Positions 8,063-17,811 are shown, counted from the stretch's first letter. The stretch: DNA of 35,998 bases from Bacteroidales bacterium (GCA_012837345.1 DURL01000018.1:1-35998); one strand, 5' to 3'. The notes: generated from the sequence alone by a model not told the origin. Translations and numbers: made by a program.

Positions 8063-10030
8063 ATGAATAATATTTTTCACATAAAGCGGTTATACCGGTA
8101 TATCCTCACTACCTTCCTGCCGCTTTTTCTGATGACCTTCGCCATCTGTCTCTTCCTGGTGCTGATGCAGTTCCTCTGGAAGTATGTGGAGGACATGGTG
8201 GGCAAGGGACTGGGACTGGAGGTGCTAGGGGAGATGTTCTTCTACGCTGCCCTCAACCTGATCCCCATGGCGCTGCCATTGGCCATACTGCTGGCTTCTC
8301 TCATGGTCTTCGGTAATCTGGGCGAGAACCTTGAACTGCTCTCCATCAAATCGGCCGGCATACCCCTGCTGAAGACCATGAAGCCGCTGATCATCCTCAT
8401 TGCCTTCATCAGCGTGGGTGCTTTCTTCTTCCAGAACAATGCCCTTCCAAGGATTCAGACCAAATTTTATTCCCTGCTGATCTCTATCCGTCAGGCATCA
8501 CCCGAGTTGGATGTGCCGGAGGGTGTCTTCTACAAGGAGATAGATGGTTACAACCTCTATGTGGGCAAGAAAAACCGGGAGACAGGCATGCTCTATGATG
8601 TGATGATCTACGAGGTGGCGAGCGGATTTAACAATATGGCGGTGATCGTCTGTGATTCGGCACGGATGAGCATGACCGAGGATAAGACCATGATCCTCTT
8701 CACCATGTACAGCGGACAGCAGTTCCAGAACTTCACGGAGGGCTCATCATCGGCTTACCGTGGCGATTTTGTACCCTATGCACGGGAGAACTTCGACACC
8801 AAGACCATGATGATCTCTTACGATGCCAATTTCAACCGTATGGGTGAGGAGGTGATTGAAGGCAGTTCAACCAGCAACTACGTCTCCAAGAATCTCACGG
8901 AGCTGGGATTATCGATCGACTCCATGACGGTGATCCTCGACAGTGTCAACGTGGTGGACAGGAAGCTGATGAAGAGCTACTCCCATCTCTCTTTCAGGAA
9001 CAGTTATCCCGCGCAACAGAAAGATTCACTGATCCTGGCGGGTCACAACGCTGAGGTGGAGGTGCCCCGTCCCGATACGCTACTGCTGTCAATGGAGCTG
9101 AACAAGCAATCCACAATCATGCAGAATGCTTTTCAGAAAGCAGAAAACAACAGCAACGAGTTCCTGTTTCGCTCTCTCAATAAGACCACCACGCGAAAGA
9201 CCATCAACCGTCACTGGGTGGAGTGGCACCGTAAGTTCACCATCCCTTTCACCTGCCTCCTCTTCTTCTTCATCGGTGCCCCCCTGGGATCCATCGTGAG
9301 GAAAGGTGGGCTGGGCACCCCTATTGTCATCTCGGTGATCCTGTTCATCATCTACTACATCGTGGACAACGTGGGGTATAAGATGACCCGCGATGGTGTA
9401 TGGGTGCACTGGTTCGGCATGTGGTTCAGTGCGCTCATCCTCCTGCCCATTGGCGTGTTCCTCACTTACAAGGCGATGAACGACTCGGTGATCATGAATG
9501 CCGACACTTATATTCAGTTCATACGACGACTATTCTTCATCCGCGAAAAAAGAACATACCCGGTCAAGAGCGTGGTGATCGACAAGCCGGACTACAACGT
9601 TATCGTAGATAATCTGAACGAAATAGAAGAGATCACGAACCATATATTGGAGAAGTACAACGGCTTCTCATACAGGGGATATTGGAACGACGAGGGCTAC
9701 GAACAGGAGCTGCGCATGCTCAAAAGCAAGATGGAGATCACACTCAACCAGGTCTCTAATGCACATGACCTCGATATACTGGCCAAGGCGGAGGAGTTCC
9801 CCGTGCTGATCAGCAACGTGCGTCTCTTCAAACCCGGCTCTCTGCCGGCACGCATCGCGATGTACCTCTTCCCTGTGGGCATCCTGTTGAGGCTGGTTGC
9901 CTATCCGTTTGAAATGCGAATCAAAAACGATCTGGGAAACATCGCGCAACGCAGTGGGGAGCTGGCAGGTATCATCCTGAAAGATCACCCCGCGATGAAC
10001 GAAAAAACCGCACAAAATCAATTCAATTAA
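8063..10030 (+). CDS. LptF/LptG family permease (LPS export ABC transporter, inner-membrane subunit)
   Basis: The 655-residue protein has three membrane segments at the N-terminus (about 12-34, 55-78, 100-122), a periplasmic beta-rich region (about 130-395) and three more segments (about 400-475), the layout of YjgP/YjgQ permeases. Such subunits work with LptB to lift lipopolysaccharide out of the inner membrane toward the LptC/A/D bridge. It is much longer than enterobacterial LptF or LptG (about 360 residues), because of a longer periplasmic region and a soluble-looking C-terminal extension of about 175 residues ending in a hydrophobic stretch (about 600-625). Only one permease gene is here; the partner must be elsewhere. 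Its stop codon directly abuts the ribBA ATG. Whether it is LptF or LptG cannot be decided. Confidence 0.88.
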   Translation: MNNIFHIKRLYRYILTTFLPLFLMTFAICLFLVLMQFLWKYVEDMVGKGLGLEVLGEMFFYAALNLIPMALPLAILLASLMVFGNLGENLELLSIKSAGIPLLKTMKPLIILIAFISVGAFFFQNNALPRIQTKFYSLLISIRQASPELDVPEGVFYKEIDGYNLYVGKKNRETGMLYDVMIYEVASGFNNMAVIVCDSARMSMTEDKTMILFTMYSGQQFQNFTEGSSSAYRGDFVPYARENFDTKTMMISYDANFNRMGEEVIEGSSTSNYVSKNLTELGLSIDSMTVILDSVNVVDRKLMKSYSHLSFRNSYPAQQKDSLILAGHNAEVEVPRPDTLLLSMELNKQSTIMQNAFQKAENNSNEFLFRSLNKTTTRKTINRHWVEWHRKFTIPFTCLLFFFIGAPLGSIVRKGGLGTPIVISVILFIIYYIVDNVGYKMTRDGVWVHWFGMWFSALILLPIGVFLTYKAMNDSVIMNADTYIQFIRRLFFIREKRTYPVKSVVIDKPDYNVIVDNLNEIEEITNHILEKYNGFSYRGYWNDEGYEQELRMLKSKMEITLNQVSNAHDLDILAKAEEFPVLISNVRLFKPGSLPARIAMYLFPVGILLRLVAYPFEMRIKNDLGNIAQRSGELAGIILKDHPAMNEKTAQNQFN

Positions 10031-11251
10031 ATGGAACAAATAATTACATTAAACACAGTTGAAGAAGCCATTGAAGAGATCCGGAAAGGCAACTTCATCA
10101 TTGTGGTGGACGACGAGGACAGGGAGAATGAGGGGGATCTGGTGATCGCCGCAGAGTGCATCACCCCCGAAAAGATCAACTTCATGGAGACCCATGCACG
10201 CGGTCTGATATGCGCACCGATCACACGCGAACGGGCGGAGGAGCTGGAGCTCCCCATGATGGTGTCGCACAACACCTCGGTGCACTCCACACCCTTCACC
10301 GTCTCCATCGACCTGCTCACACAAGGCTGCACCACCGGCATCTCGGCATACGACAGGGCCCAAACCATCCTGGCGCTCACCCGCAAGGAGACCGCTCCCG
10401 AGGATTTTGGCCGCCCCGGTCACATCTTCCCGCTGCGTGCCCAGACAAAGGGTGTATTACGCAGGGCGGGTCACACCGAGGCTACCATCGACTTTGCACG
10501 GCTGGCCGGTCTCTACCCTGCCGGGGCGCTCGCCGAGATCAAGAAGGAGGACGGCTCCATGGCACGTCTCCCCGAGCTGATGGAGATGGCCCGCAATTAC
10601 AACCTGAAGATCGTATCGGTGGCCGACCTGATCAAGTACCGCCTCAAGAGCGAATCGCTTATCGAACGCGGCGTGTCGGTACACCTGCCCACCGCCTATG
10701 GTGATTTCCGGATGGTCGCTTTTCAGCAGATATCAACCGGTCAGGAACATGTGGCCCTTATCAAGGGTGAATGGAAAGATGACGAACCTCTGTTGGTACG
10801 GGTACACTCCTCCTGCATGACCGGCGACATCTTCGGATCGATGCGTTGCGAGTGCGGCGATCAACTGCACAAGGCACTACAGCTCATCGAGAAGGAGGGC
10901 AAAGGGGTGCTGGTCTACCTCAACCAGGAGGGACGTGGCATCGGGCTGATGGCCAAGGTGGCGGCATACAAGCTGCAGGAAGAGGGCCTCGACACTGTCG
11001 ACGCCAACCTGCACCTGGGTTACCAGGCCGACGAGCGTGACTATGGCGTGGGAGCCCAGATCCTGCGCAGCCTGGGTGTCAGCAAGATGCGACTGATGAG
11101 CAACAACCCCACCAAACGGATTGGACTGGAGGCCTATGGTCTGGAGGTGGTGGAGAACGTGCCGCTGGAGATCGAGCCCAACGCCTACAACCATTTTTAC
11201 ATGGAGACCAAGAAGAAGCGGATGGGACACCAGCTGAAGAGCATCAAATAA
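10031..11251 (+). CDS. ribBA: Bifunctional 3,4-dihydroxy-2-butanone-4-phosphate synthase / GTP cyclohydrolase II
   Basis: The 406-residue fusion catalyses the two committed entry steps of riboflavin synthesis. The RibB half (about 1-205) shows the acidic motif [10 protein letters not shown] (27-36) that binds ribulose-5-phosphate and magnesium. The RibA half (about 210-400) has the zinc cysteines C262, C273 and C275 in [20 protein letters not shown], followed by [10 protein letters not shown] and the SNNPTKR end motif. The ATG directly follows the stop of the upstream permease (TAAATG), so translational coupling is likely. No FMN riboswitch can precede it in this arrangement. Both halves look intact. 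Confidence 0.96.
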   Translation: MEQIITLNTVEEAIEEIRKGNFIIVVDDEDRENEGDLVIAAECITPEKINFMETHARGLICAPITRERAEELELPMMVSHNTSVHSTPFTVSIDLLTQGCTTGISAYDRAQTILALTRKETAPEDFGRPGHIFPLRAQTKGVLRRAGHTEATIDFARLAGLYPAGALAEIKKEDGSMARLPELMEMARNYNLKIVSVADLIKYRLKSESLIERGVSVHLPTAYGDFRMVAFQQISTGQEHVALIKGEWKDDEPLLVRVHSSCMTGDIFGSMRCECGDQLHKALQLIEKEGKGVLVYLNQEGRGIGLMAKVAAYKLQEEGLDTVDANLHLGYQADERDYGVGAQILRSLGVSKMRLMSNNPTKRIGLEAYGLEVVENVPLEIEPNAYNHFYMETKKKRMGHQLKSIK

Positions 11252-11316
11252 AGGGAGAGTGGGCTACAGAAGGCTCCTTCTCTGCTGTTGAGAAGTGAAT
11301 ATGAGAAAAACAGGCT

Positions 11317-12567
11317 ATGGCGTTACTTTATCTTCTGATCGGTTTTGTGGCGGGCGGCGTGATCGCCTGGATCATGGCTGTACTCCACATGCGATCGAAG
11401 ATGATCCCGAAGAGTGAGCATGCGGCACTCATGGAGAAGAACCAGTCGCTGCACCGTTCACTGGCAACCGTCACGGCCGAAAACAGGGCAATGATCGAAA
11501 AGCTGGAGAGCCAGAAGAGTGAGATCACCACCCTGCACAAACAGTTTAACCTGGAGTTCGAGCAGATCGCCAACCGGATACTGGAGGAGAAAAGCGATCG
11601 CTTCGCACGCCAGAACAAGGAGAACATCAACATCATCCTGAAGCCACTGGAAGAGAATATCGACCGCTTTCGCCGCAAGGTGGAGGAGGTGTACGTCACC
11701 GAGGCCAAGGAGCGCTTCTCGCTGGGTGAGGAGGTGAAGAAACTGAGAGAGCTGAACGACCGTCTCAGTACCGAAGCGGTCAACCTGACCAACGCGTTGA
11801 AAGGTAACAGCAAGATACAGGGCGACTGGGGACAGATGATCCTGGAGAACATCCTGGAGCGCTCCGGGCTGGTGAAGGAGCGTGAGTATTTCGTGCAGGC
11901 GTTCCTACGCGATGGCGATGGTAATACCCTCACCAACGAGCAGGGCAGTCGCATGCAACCCGATGTGATTATCGCCTACCCCGACGAGCGACGGGTGATC
12001 ATCGACGCCAAGGTGTCGCTCACCGCCTATGCTAACTACGTGGGCTGTGACGATCCGGAAGAGCAAGAACGGTTGATAGGTGAGCACCTGCGCTCCGTGC
12101 GGCGTCATATCGATGAGCTGAGCCGCAAGAGCTACCAGGAGTATGCCGTGTCGCTCGACTTCGTGATGATGTTCATCCCCAACGAGCCGGCTTACCTCCT
12201 GGCGCTGCAGCATGAGGAGTCGTTGTGGCAGTACGCCTATGACAGGAAGATCCTGCTGATCAGTCCCACCAACCTGATCGCCGCCCTCAAGCTGATCGCT
12301 GATCTGTGGAAACGGGAGTACCAGAACCGCAACGCCCTCGAGATCGCCGAAAGAGGGGCTGCCCTCTACGACAAGCTGGTCAACTTCGTCGGTTCCCTCA
12401 CCGAGATCGATACCCATCTCGAACGGGCACGACGCAGCTATGACAATGCATATGGACAGCTCAAGTCGGGTAGGGGTAACCTGATCGGACAGGCGGAGAA
12501 GCTACGCGAGCTGGGCGTGAAAGCGAAGAAATCACTTCCCTCCTCCCTCACGGATGAGGCAGAATAA
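11317..12567 (+). CDS. rmuC: RmuC family DNA recombination protein
   Basis: This 416-residue protein begins with one membrane helix (about 2-24), continues with a long charged coiled coil (about 30-110), then the RmuC domain (about 120-395) with the family blocks [33 protein letters not shown] and [13 protein letters not shown]. The DAKVSLTAY segment matches the PD-(D/E)xK-like core proposed for the family. RmuC limits inversions at short inverted repeats in E. coli; the exact activity is not established. It sits 65 bases after ribBA on the same strand and may be read through from it. The region just downstream holds a period-7 repeat. Confidence 0.92.
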   Translation: MALLYLLIGFVAGGVIAWIMAVLHMRSKMIPKSEHAALMEKNQSLHRSLATVTAENRAMIEKLESQKSEITTLHKQFNLEFEQIANRILEEKSDRFARQNKENINIILKPLEENIDRFRRKVEEVYVTEAKERFSLGEEVKKLRELNDRLSTEAVNLTNALKGNSKIQGDWGQMILENILERSGLVKEREYFVQAFLRDGDGNTLTNEQGSRMQPDVIIAYPDERRVIIDAKVSLTAYANYVGCDDPEEQERLIGEHLRSVRRHIDELSRKSYQEYAVSLDFVMMFIPNEPAYLLALQHEESLWQYAYDRKILLISPTNLIAALKLIADLWKREYQNRNALEIAERGAALYDKLVNFVGSLTEIDTHLERARRSYDNAYGQLKSGRGNLIGQAEKLRELGVKAKKSLPSSLTDEAE

Positions 12568-12572
12568 ATAGT

Positions 12573-12663
12573 GGTCAGTTGTGAGCGGTTAGCGGTTAGC
12601 TGTCAGCTTTGAACCAGGAACATCGGACCAGGAATATCGAACCAGAAACTTTGAACCAAAAAC
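12573..12663 (+). repeat. Degenerate heptanucleotide tandem repeat between rmuC and kbl
   Basis: Thirteen consecutive 7-base words lie in strict register, for example GGTCAGT, TGTGAGC, GGTTAGC, GGTTAGC, TGTCAGC, then TTTGAAC, CAGGAAC, ATCGGAC. Most end in AGC, AAC or GAC. The last eight also form four copies of a 14-base unit (12608-12663). The array fills nearly the whole intergenic gap and stops 16 bases before the kbl ATG. Confidence 0.8.
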
Positions 12664-12679
12664 AAAATATTGAAAAACC

Positions 12680-13867
12680 ATGTACGGTAAAATGCAACAA
12701 CACCTGCAGGCCGAATTGAAGGCGATTGAAGAGGCAGGTCTTTACAAACGGGAACGAATCATTGTCACACCGCAGCGGGCGGAGATCAGGGTGGAATCGG
12801 GACAGGAGGTGATCAATTTCTGTGCAAATAACTACCTGGGACTATCTGATCATCCGCGACTGATCAGTGCGGCAGCTAAAGCTCTTGAGGAGCGTGGCTA
12901 CGGCATGTCGTCGGTGCGATTCATCTGTGGCACACAGGACTACCATAAGCAACTGGAGGAGACCATCAGTCGTTTCTTCGGCACCGACGATACCATCCTC
13001 TACGCCGCCTGTTTCGACGCCAACGGCGGTCTCTTTGAGCCCCTCTTCACCGAGGAGGATGCCATCATCTCCGATGCACTCAACCATGCCTCCATCATTG
13101 ATGGTGTGCGCCTCTGCAAGGCGAAACGCTACCGCTACGCCAATGCAGATATGGCTGACCTCGAGGTGAAGCTGAAGGAGGCTCAGGCACAACGCTTCCG
13201 CATCATCGTCACCGACGGTGTCTTCTCCATGGATGGCAACGTGGCGCCACTCGACCGCATCATGGAGCTGGCCAGACAGTACAACGCACTGGTGATGGTG
13301 GACGAGAGCCACTCCGCCGGCGTGGTAGGCCGTACCGGTAAAGGGGTGACCGAGCTCTACAATGTGGAGGGTGAGGTGGACATCATCACCGGCACCCTGG
13401 GCAAGGCTTTTGGAGGTGCCATTGGCGGCTTCACCACCGGTCGGCAGGAGATCATCGACATGCTGCGCCAGCGCTCGCGTCCCTATCTCTTCTCCAACTC
13501 CATCCCACCCCTGGTGGCAGCTGCAGGCACCGAGGCGTTCCGCCTTCTGCAGGAGTCGAACGAGTTACAGGACAAGCTGCATGAAAACGTCGATTATTTC
13601 GTGAGTCGCATGAAGGATGCCGGTTTCGACATCAAACCCACCCAGTCGGCCATCTGTGCCGTGATGCTCTACGACGCCCGACTGTCGCAACAGTTCGCTG
13701 CCGACCTGCTGGAGGAGGGCATCTACGTCACCGGTTTCTATTACCCCGTGGTGCCGAAAGAGCAGGCCCGTATCCGTGTGCAGCTCTCCGCCGGACACAG
13801 ACGCGATCACCTCGACAGAGCCATCACCGCCTTTATCAGGGTAGGGAAAAAACGGGAGATCATTTAA
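12680..13867 (+). CDS. kbl: Glycine C-acetyltransferase (2-amino-3-ketobutyrate CoA ligase)
   Basis: This 395-residue alpha-oxoamine synthase uses pyridoxal phosphate to split 2-amino-3-ketobutyrate with CoA into glycine and acetyl-CoA. The PLP lysine is K242 in [15 protein letters not shown], and the cofactor-binding [15 protein letters not shown] block precedes it. Length equals that of E. coli Kbl (about 398). The N-terminal [13 protein letters not shown] and [12 protein letters not shown] blocks are typical of Kbl rather than of serine palmitoyltransferase or BioF. Tdh, the preceding enzyme of the pathway, is the next gene on the same strand, so the pair degrades threonine. The gaps on both sides are filled by period-7 repeats. 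Confidence 0.95.
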   Translation: MYGKMQQHLQAELKAIEEAGLYKRERIIVTPQRAEIRVESGQEVINFCANNYLGLSDHPRLISAAAKALEERGYGMSSVRFICGTQDYHKQLEETISRFFGTDDTILYAACFDANGGLFEPLFTEEDAIISDALNHASIIDGVRLCKAKRYRYANADMADLEVKLKEAQAQRFRIIVTDGVFSMDGNVAPLDRIMELARQYNALVMVDESHSAGVVGRTGKGVTELYNVEGEVDIITGTLGKAFGGAIGGFTTGRQEIIDMLRQRSRPYLFSNSIPPLVAAAGTEAFRLLQESNELQDKLHENVDYFVSRMKDAGFDIKPTQSAICAVMLYDARLSQQFAADLLEEGIYVTGFYYPVVPKEQARIRVQLSAGHRRDHLDRAITAFIRVGKKREII

Positions 13868-13906
13868 CAACCCAACTGCTGTCTGATGTGTCTTTCAGCA
13901 CTTATC

Positions 13907-14013
13907 GCTGAAAGCTCACCGCTGACTGCTGAAAGCTTAAAATCAAACCGCTGTCTGCTGACTCTTTCAGCACCAAAAGCTGAAAGCTGAAAGCTGACCG
14001 CTAAAAGCTAAAC
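13907..14013 (+). repeat. Degenerate heptanucleotide tandem repeat between kbl and tdh
   Basis: Five words in register at 13907-13941 (GCTGAAA, GCTCACC, GCTGACT, GCTGAAA, GCTTAAA) and five at 13979-14013 (GCTGAAA, GCTGAAA, GCTGACC, GCTAAAA, GCTAAAC) are separated by partly matching sequence that includes GCTGTCT and GCTGACT. The array reaches to within four bases of the tdh start codon. Confidence 0.8.
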
Positions 14014-14017
14014 AGAT

Positions 14018-15043
14018 ATGAAAGCACTGGTAAAACTGCGTCCGGAGAAAGGCATCTGGATGGAAGAGGTTCCCGTTCCCTCCATCGGTGTGAACGAGGT
14101 ACTGATCAAGATAAAGAAGACATCAATCTGTGGCACCGACCTGCACATCTATAAGTGGGACGACTGGTCGCAGAAGACCATCAAGACACCCATGACCATC
14201 GGTCATGAGTATGTGGGTGAGATCGTGGATATGGGCAGCGGCGTGACAAACCTGAAGGTGGGTGACCGGGTGACCGGTGAGGGACACATCGCCTGTGGCC
14301 ACTGCCGCAATTGTCGCCGCGGCAAGCTTCATGTCTGTGAGAACAGCATCGGCGTGGGGGTCCACCGCGATGGTGCCTTTGCCGAATATCTCTCACTGCC
14401 GGCTGCCAATGTGGTGAAGCTCGACCCTCGTATCCCCGATGAGATCGCGTCCATCATGGATCCCTTCGGAAATGCCACCCATACCGCTCTCTCCTTTCCG
14501 TTGATCGCAGAGGATGTGCTCATCACCGGAGCGGGTCTGATCGGTAGCATGGCTACCGCCATCTGTCGCTTTGCCGGCGCTCGTTACATCGTGGTGAGCG
14601 ACCTGAGCGAATACCGACTCGATATCGCGCGTAAGATGGGGGCTACCCTCACGGTAAACCCCTCGAAGGGGGAGACCATTGCACAGGCCGTACAGAAGCT
14701 CGGCATGCGCGGCTTCGACGTGGGGCTTGAGATGTCAGGCTCTCCCGCGGGCTTCCGTGAGATGATCGACAATATGTACAACGGTTCCAAGATCTCACTG
14801 CTGGGCATCCTGCCCAATAACACCCAGGTCGACTGGAACGAGATCATCTTCAAGGCGCTTACACTGAAGGGTATCTACGGACGGGAGATGTGGGAGACAT
14901 GGTACCAGATGGAGCAGATGATCATCTCCGGCATCGACCTGACACCCATCATCACCCACCGTTTTCACATCGATGAGTTCCAGAAAGGGTTCGATGTGAT
15001 GGAGAGTGGTCAGTGCGGTAAGGTGCTACTCAGCTGGGAGTAA
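14018..15043 (+). CDS. tdh: L-threonine 3-dehydrogenase (zinc, NAD+)
   Basis: This 341-residue medium-chain dehydrogenase oxidises L-threonine to 2-amino-3-ketobutyrate, which Kbl next door cleaves. Catalytic zinc ligands are visible as C38 (CGTD), H63 and E64 (GHE). The structural zinc site has the four cysteines C93, C96, C99 and C107. The Rossmann motif GAGLIG is followed by an acidic residue in VSDLSEYR, as expected for NAD+. Length matches E. coli Tdh (341). It is the zinc MDR type rather than the SDR-type Tdh. The kbl-tdh pairing makes the substrate assignment strong among MDR enzymes. Confidence 0.94.
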   Translation: MKALVKLRPEKGIWMEEVPVPSIGVNEVLIKIKKTSICGTDLHIYKWDDWSQKTIKTPMTIGHEYVGEIVDMGSGVTNLKVGDRVTGEGHIACGHCRNCRRGKLHVCENSIGVGVHRDGAFAEYLSLPAANVVKLDPRIPDEIASIMDPFGNATHTALSFPLIAEDVLITGAGLIGSMATAICRFAGARYIVVSDLSEYRLDIARKMGATLTVNPSKGETIAQAVQKLGMRGFDVGLEMSGSPAGFREMIDNMYNGSKISLLGILPNNTQVDWNEIIFKALTLKGIYGREMWETWYQMEQMIISGIDLTPIITHRFHIDEFQKGFDVMESGQCGKVLLSWE

Positions 15044-15069
15044 CCCCGCTGTAGCATGTTAAAGAGAGG

Positions 15070-15105
15070 AACGGTGGCACCTCATTACAGGGAGTGCCGC
15101 CGTTT
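15070..15105 (+). terminator. Hairpin after tdh (probable terminator)
   Basis: AACGGTGGCAC pairs with GTGCCGCCGTT (one G-U) around a 13-base loop and ends in three T. The short T run makes it a modest terminator; it lies between convergent genes. Confidence 0.5.
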
Positions 15106-15122
15106 ATCTGTATGATATCGGG

Positions 15123-15956
15123 TCAGGGTTTGAGCAGATCGGTCGCCATGCTGATCAGTCTGCCCATTTTCAGCCTGGACGAATGTTGTTGATCGAGTGA
15201 CAGCCCGGCTGCAGTAGGTTCATCGGGATCCTGTTTCTCCTTTTCCGGTTCAGGATACTTATAATCATCAATCAGCGACAGATTCTCAATCTGCCAGTGA
15301 TTGGCAGAGATCACCTCACTGAGCAGCAGTTTCATCTGGTCGGCGGCGATCTTGGTCAGACTGCTTTTTAGCGCCGCCTTCTTAACCTGCTCTTTGGCCA
15401 GCTCCTGTATCTTCTGCAGGTCATTTCGCCCGATGAAGTTGAACAGGTCATCTTCGAAATAGTAATAATTGAAATCGGTCTCCACCGAGAAGATCTCCGG
15501 TTTCGGGAACTCCAGCAGCCGTACCCTCTTCTGTTCCTCGTCGATCTGCCAGCGGCACTTCTCCACATCGTAACCCATCATGACCTGCGCGCGGACTATC
15601 ACCAATGCCTTTTTTGTGGAGGGGATGAAATTGAGAAGCTTCTTCGTGTTCTCGTAGTTGTAGATCTCATTGAGCTGCCCCTCGGCCAGGACGATCTTGA
15701 AGACACGCTTCACACCCTCGACCACCGTGTGCGATTCACTGCGCACCCGGCTTTGCATGCGCCGGGCATGACGCAGTTGTACCCAGAGATAGGTGATCAG
15801 TCCCCCTGCAATGAGGCCGGTGATCAACAGACCGGTCATGTTTGGCGCTGTTGTACGGTAGTTTACGGAAAATGAACGGTAGAGATAGGCCGCAGTCAAC
15901 AGCAGGAGCAATGCCGCGACAATGATGCCTGCTGTTTTTGCGATTTTTTTAGTCAT
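15123..15956 (-). CDS. DUF4230-type membrane-anchored protein
   Basis: I place the start at the ATG at 15956 (MTKKIAKTAGI), giving 277 residues. The longer in-frame start at 16154 would run into the divergent phosphatase gene and its promoter. Two N-terminal hydrophobic segments (about 8-27 and 42-61) are followed by a soluble domain with 'EGVKRVFKIVLAEGQLNEIYNY' and 'LVIVRAQVMMGYDVEKC', the pattern of DUF4230, a family with no established function. A stretch of alternating charges (about 185-225) resembles an SPFH-like helical tail, although this is only a resemblance. The C-terminal 50 residues are polar. It is convergent with tdh and divergent from the sixA-like gene. Confidence 0.75.
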   Translation of the reverse strand: MTKKIAKTAGIIVAALLLLLTAAYLYRSFSVNYRTTAPNMTGLLITGLIAGGLITYLWVQLRHARRMQSRVRSESHTVVEGVKRVFKIVLAEGQLNEIYNYENTKKLLNFIPSTKKALVIVRAQVMMGYDVEKCRWQIDEEQKRVRLLEFPKPEIFSVETDFNYYYFEDDLFNFIGRNDLQKIQELAKEQVKKAALKSSLTKIAADQMKLLLSEVISANHWQIENLSLIDDYKYPEPEKEKQDPDEPTAAGLSLDQQHSSRLKMGRLISMATDLLKP

Positions 15957-16066
15957 AGCGTAGTGGTTTGTTATAAAACACAAAAAGAGGAGGAAAGGTT
16001 TTATTTTTCGCTCTATTTTTCTACAGGTGCAGGGTGGTTGCTGAAGCATTTGTGAAAAATTATCCG

Positions 16067-16074
16067 TAATTTTG
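16067..16074 (+). promoter_or_regulatory. Putative -7 box for the SixA-type gene
   Basis: TAATTTTG matches TAnnTTTG 26 bases before the ATG at 16100. A TTTG at 16049-16052 is spaced only 14 bases away, shorter than usual. Confidence 0.45.
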
Positions 16075-16099
16075 CAGCCAAAGAAACCACAGAAAAAAG

Positions 16100-16588
16100 A
16101 TGAAGCAATTGATAATTCTGCGACATGGCAAAGCCGAACATGACACCATGGCAAAGGATGACTATGACCGGATACTCACCGACAGGGGACAAAAGAACGC
16201 ACGTGATATGGGTTTGTACATTGGTAAGCGTGCCGCCACTCCTGACCTGATACTCACCTCTTCGGCAAAAAGAGCTCACGAGACCGCCATCCTTGCAGCT
16301 GGGGGTGTGGGTTATCCTGAAGAGATGATCCATACCGACCAGAACCTCTATTTCGCACCTGCCGCCTGGATCCTCAACACCATCTCCAAGCTGCCCGACA
16401 GTGTGGAGAGCTGTCTTTACGTGGGACACAACCCTGGAGTGACCGAGCTGGTCAATCACCTGGGGGTGCGTCTCGATAACCTCCCCACCGCCTCTGCCGT
16501 CTGCTTCGAGTTTCAACTGGATAGCTGGGTGGAGATCACAGCCGAGAAAGCCAACTTCCGGTGGATCAAGCTGGCACGCGAACTCTGA
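16100..16588 (+). CDS. sixA: SixA-type histidine phosphatase (phosphoglycerate mutase-like fold)
   Basis: The 162-residue protein opens with the catalytic RHG (8-10, LRHGKAEH) and has the second histidine H110 in VGHNPGVTEL. Both lie where SixA-type phosphatases have them, and the size matches (about 160). E. coli SixA removes phosphate from histidine of phosphotransfer proteins, notably in the nitrogen PTS; the substrate here is unknown. The family is cytosolic and single-domain, as seen. It is convergent with the YeiH-family gene, with only 23 bases between the stops. Confidence 0.85.
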   Translation: MKQLIILRHGKAEHDTMAKDDYDRILTDRGQKNARDMGLYIGKRAATPDLILTSSAKRAHETAILAAGGVGYPEEMIHTDQNLYFAPAAWILNTISKLPDSVESCLYVGHNPGVTELVNHLGVRLDNLPTASAVCFEFQLDSWVEITAEKANFRWIKLAREL

Positions 16589-16611
16589 CAGGCAGCTACC
16601 GCGATAGTTGC

Positions 16612-17796
16612 TTACAGGGAGCTAAACAGCAGCCAGGCAATCAGCAGGGTGAGCAGGATGTTGAAGGTCTGTGCCGTCAGGAACGACCAGATGTATTTGG
16701 CATTTCCTTTCTTGAAGATATAACGGAAATCAGTCTCCAGGCCGATGCTGACGAAGGCCAGCGAGAAGAGAAGCTCACGCGCTCCCTTGTTGGCCACCTT
16801 CGACAAAGCCTTACCTGTCTCCAGGTCGAACGCGAAACTGAACACCAGTGAGGCAGCCATGAAACCCAGCACGAACTTGGGGAAACGCTCCCAGAGGACA
16901 CTCCCCGAAGGACGTATGTCACTGTTGGTTCCCTTGTAGGACCAGTAGATGGAGATGGCAAAGGCTGCCACTCCCAGCAGCACGTTCTGTGCCGACTTGA
17001 TAATCACACTGTATTTCTCAGCTGTTTCACCGATAAACTTACCGGAGGCTACTACCGCTGCGGTGGTGTCGATGGTGCCACCCAGCCATGCACCCGCCAC
17101 CTCCTGACTCAGACCAATCATTTGAGCCAGCCAGGGGAGGAGGTACATCATTGGGATGGCGATGATCAGCACCAGTGAGATCACGAACGAGAGCTTCTTC
17201 GGGTCTCCCTTCATGGCACCGCTGGTGGCCACTGCCGCCGAGACACCACAGATAGAGACCGCGCTGGAGAGCAGGATCGACATCTCCTTGTCGATGCGAA
17301 AGAGACGGGTTGCTACCCAGAAGCTGAAGTACCATACCGAGAGCACCACAATAACCGCCTGCAACATGCCGAGAGACCCTGCCACCATGATCTGTTGAAA
17401 GAAGATGGAGCTACCCAGGATCACCAGTCCCGCCTTGATGTAGTACTCACTGCGGGCCGCCGGTGCCAGCCATTTGGGCAGGCCGATGGTGTTTCGGATC
17501 AGCAGGCCGATGATCACGGCAAAGAAGACCGATTCAAAGCCGGTGCTCTTGATGAAGGGGATGCCGGTGAGGCTTCGTGAGAGCCATGCCAGAAGGAAGA
17601 TGACAGCGAAAGAGAGCAGGAACTGCCCGCTGTCGCGGTTACCCATGAAACGGTACCCCAGCCAGGCCAGCAGTGCAACAATCACCGAAACGGCAGCATA
17701 GTGCTGCATCATCGATGGGAAAAGAATCACAAATAACAGTATCACTCCACCGATGATGGTGGCTACCCAATCTTCATTTTTTAATGATTTCAACAT
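16612..17796 (-). CDS. YeiH/UPF0324 family putative sulfate/anion exporter
   Basis: This 394-residue membrane protein has about ten hydrophobic helices and the family hallmarks ICGVSAAVATSGA (about 183-195) and GGTIDTTAAVVASG (about 240-253). YeiH-family members are annotated as putative sulfate exporters and some are linked to sulfonate breakdown, but transport has been shown for few. No sulfur-metabolism genes are nearby. Its leader has a perfect 7-bp inverted repeat and a separate -7 box, so it is probably expressed and regulated alone. The exact substrate remains open. Confidence 0.85.
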   Translation of the reverse strand: MLKSLKNEDWVATIIGGVILLFVILFPSMMQHYAAVSVIVALLAWLGYRFMGNRDSGQFLLSFAVIFLLAWLSRSLTGIPFIKSTGFESVFFAVIIGLLIRNTIGLPKWLAPAARSEYYIKAGLVILGSSIFFQQIMVAGSLGMLQAVIVVLSVWYFSFWVATRLFRIDKEMSILLSSAVSICGVSAAVATSGAMKGDPKKLSFVISLVLIIAIPMMYLLPWLAQMIGLSQEVAGAWLGGTIDTTAAVVASGKFIGETAEKYSVIIKSAQNVLLGVAAFAISIYWSYKGTNSDIRPSGSVLWERFPKFVLGFMAASLVFSFAFDLETGKALSKVANKGARELLFSLAFVSIGLETDFRYIFKKGNAKYIWSFLTAQTFNILLTLLIAWLLFSSL

Positions 17797-17811
17797 AAAA
17801 GGTCGGTTTAC

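Noticed and set aside
14018-15043. Generic alcohol or sorbitol dehydrogenase
   Set aside because: Length, zinc-site spacing and adjacency to kbl point to threonine dehydrogenase.
15957-16154. N-terminal extension of the DUF4230 gene
   Set aside because: It would overlap the divergent sixA-like gene and its promoter, and the added sequence is unrelated; the ATG at 15956 precedes a clean membrane anchor.
16100-16588. Possible phosphoglycerate mutase or alpha-ribazole phosphatase
   Set aside because: Too short for metabolic mutases and matches the SixA size and spacing of the RHG and second histidine.
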